From: a virus
Virus record (IMG/VR): IMGVR_UViG_3300025087_000257
Location: 1 to 29,197 of that record
Strand: one strand, 5' to 3'
DNA length: 29,197 nt
The notes under the pieces were generated by a model. It was not told where the DNA came from. It was given only the letters and a program-made list of their open reading frames with translations, and ran no database searches. Below, one piece after another: positions 28,970 through 29,197 of this stretch (its first letter is position 1; each line of letters starts with the position of its first letter). A program made the position numbers and the translations under genes.

Positions 28970-29197
28970 CTATATTACAATATTATTTTTAAATCTTTTT
29001 GGTGTAGTTACGCCTTTAAGGTCGCAACCGCTAAGGTCGAGAGAACCGCCAATGCTCTTAGGCAATGTTATCCCTTTAAGGTCGCAACCTCTAAGGTAGA
29101 GATAACCGCCAATGCTCTTAGGCAATGTTATCCCTTTAAGGTCGCAACCTCTAAGGTCGAGAGAACCGCCAATGCTCTTAGGCAATGTTATCCCTTT
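28970..29197 (-). CDS. LRR-like solenoid repeat protein, 5' partial
   Basis: The frame runs off the window, so the N-terminus is missing. Three nearly identical 20-residue repeats (LPKSIGGSLDLRGCDLKGIT type) are seen, followed by a divergent end (TTPKRFKNNIVI). The regular Leu/Ile/Cys spacing suggests a right-handed solenoid like leucine-rich or pentapeptide repeats. Phage genes of this kind are known but their targets mostly are not. Confidence 0.7.
   Translation of the reverse strand, partial: KGITLPKSIGGSLDLRGCDLKGITLPKSIGGYLYLRGCDLKGITLPKSIGGSLDLSGCDLKGVTTPKRFKNNIVI
29013..29197. repeat. 60-base tandem repeats
   Basis: Three near-identical 60-base units (29013-29072, 29073-29132, 29133-29192) and the start of a fourth. 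Only a few bases differ between units, so they are recent duplications within the repeat-protein gene. Confidence 0.9.

Overview
This window looks like part of an AT-rich, short-tailed (podovirus-like) bacteriophage genome. The case rests on tightly packed, overlapping genes with strong GGAGG ribosome binding sites, a head-tail adaptor, a large multidomain tail protein, three putative DNA-ejection proteins, a beta-helix tail spike, a lysis cassette, and an opposing replication/recombination arm. TAA, TAG and TGA all act as stops, so no recoding is seen. No integrase, repressor, tRNA or CRISPR array was recognised. The portal, terminase, major capsid and polymerase genes, if present, lie outside the window. 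The host cannot be named; near-consensus sigma70-type promoters suggest use of the host RNA polymerase.

Plus-strand arm (1-13933): a 5'-truncated structural protein, a NUMOD3/HNH homing endonuclease, a small zinc protein, the adaptor-like protein, and a 1156-residue tail protein. The tail protein carries two copies of the beta module also seen in the truncated protein, plus a discoidin (F5/8 type C) domain. Next come three putative ejection proteins, a 904-residue tail spike, and a lysis cassette of XhlA-like protein, two-helix holin candidate, membrane-anchored protein and glucosaminidase endolysin. A GC hairpin at 13943-13972 lies where the two arms converge.

Minus-strand arm (29197-13985, transcribed leftwards): a repeat protein entering from outside, an OB-fold candidate, a replication-initiation candidate, a DnaB-type helicase, a radical SAM enzyme, a Cas4/RecB-type Fe-S nuclease, a free-standing TSCPD domain, a DUF6378-like protein, SSB, a metallophosphoesterase split by a LAGLIDADG intein, a RusA-type resolvase and an HNH-like protein. 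Many small zinc-ribbon and membrane proteins sit among them. Several tiny genes (39, 49, 54 and 26 residues) were found by pairing ribosome binding sites with overlapping start/stop codons.

At 15700-16235 the minus arm is interrupted by about 540 bases that appear non-coding. They contain many hairpins, a plus-strand terminator-like hairpin and a 14-base direct repeat at both sides. This is the best candidate here for an undescribed structured RNA or cis-acting locus. Just beyond it is a perfect extended -10 sigma70 promoter directly abutting an ATG, and a closely related promoter lies 8 kb away.
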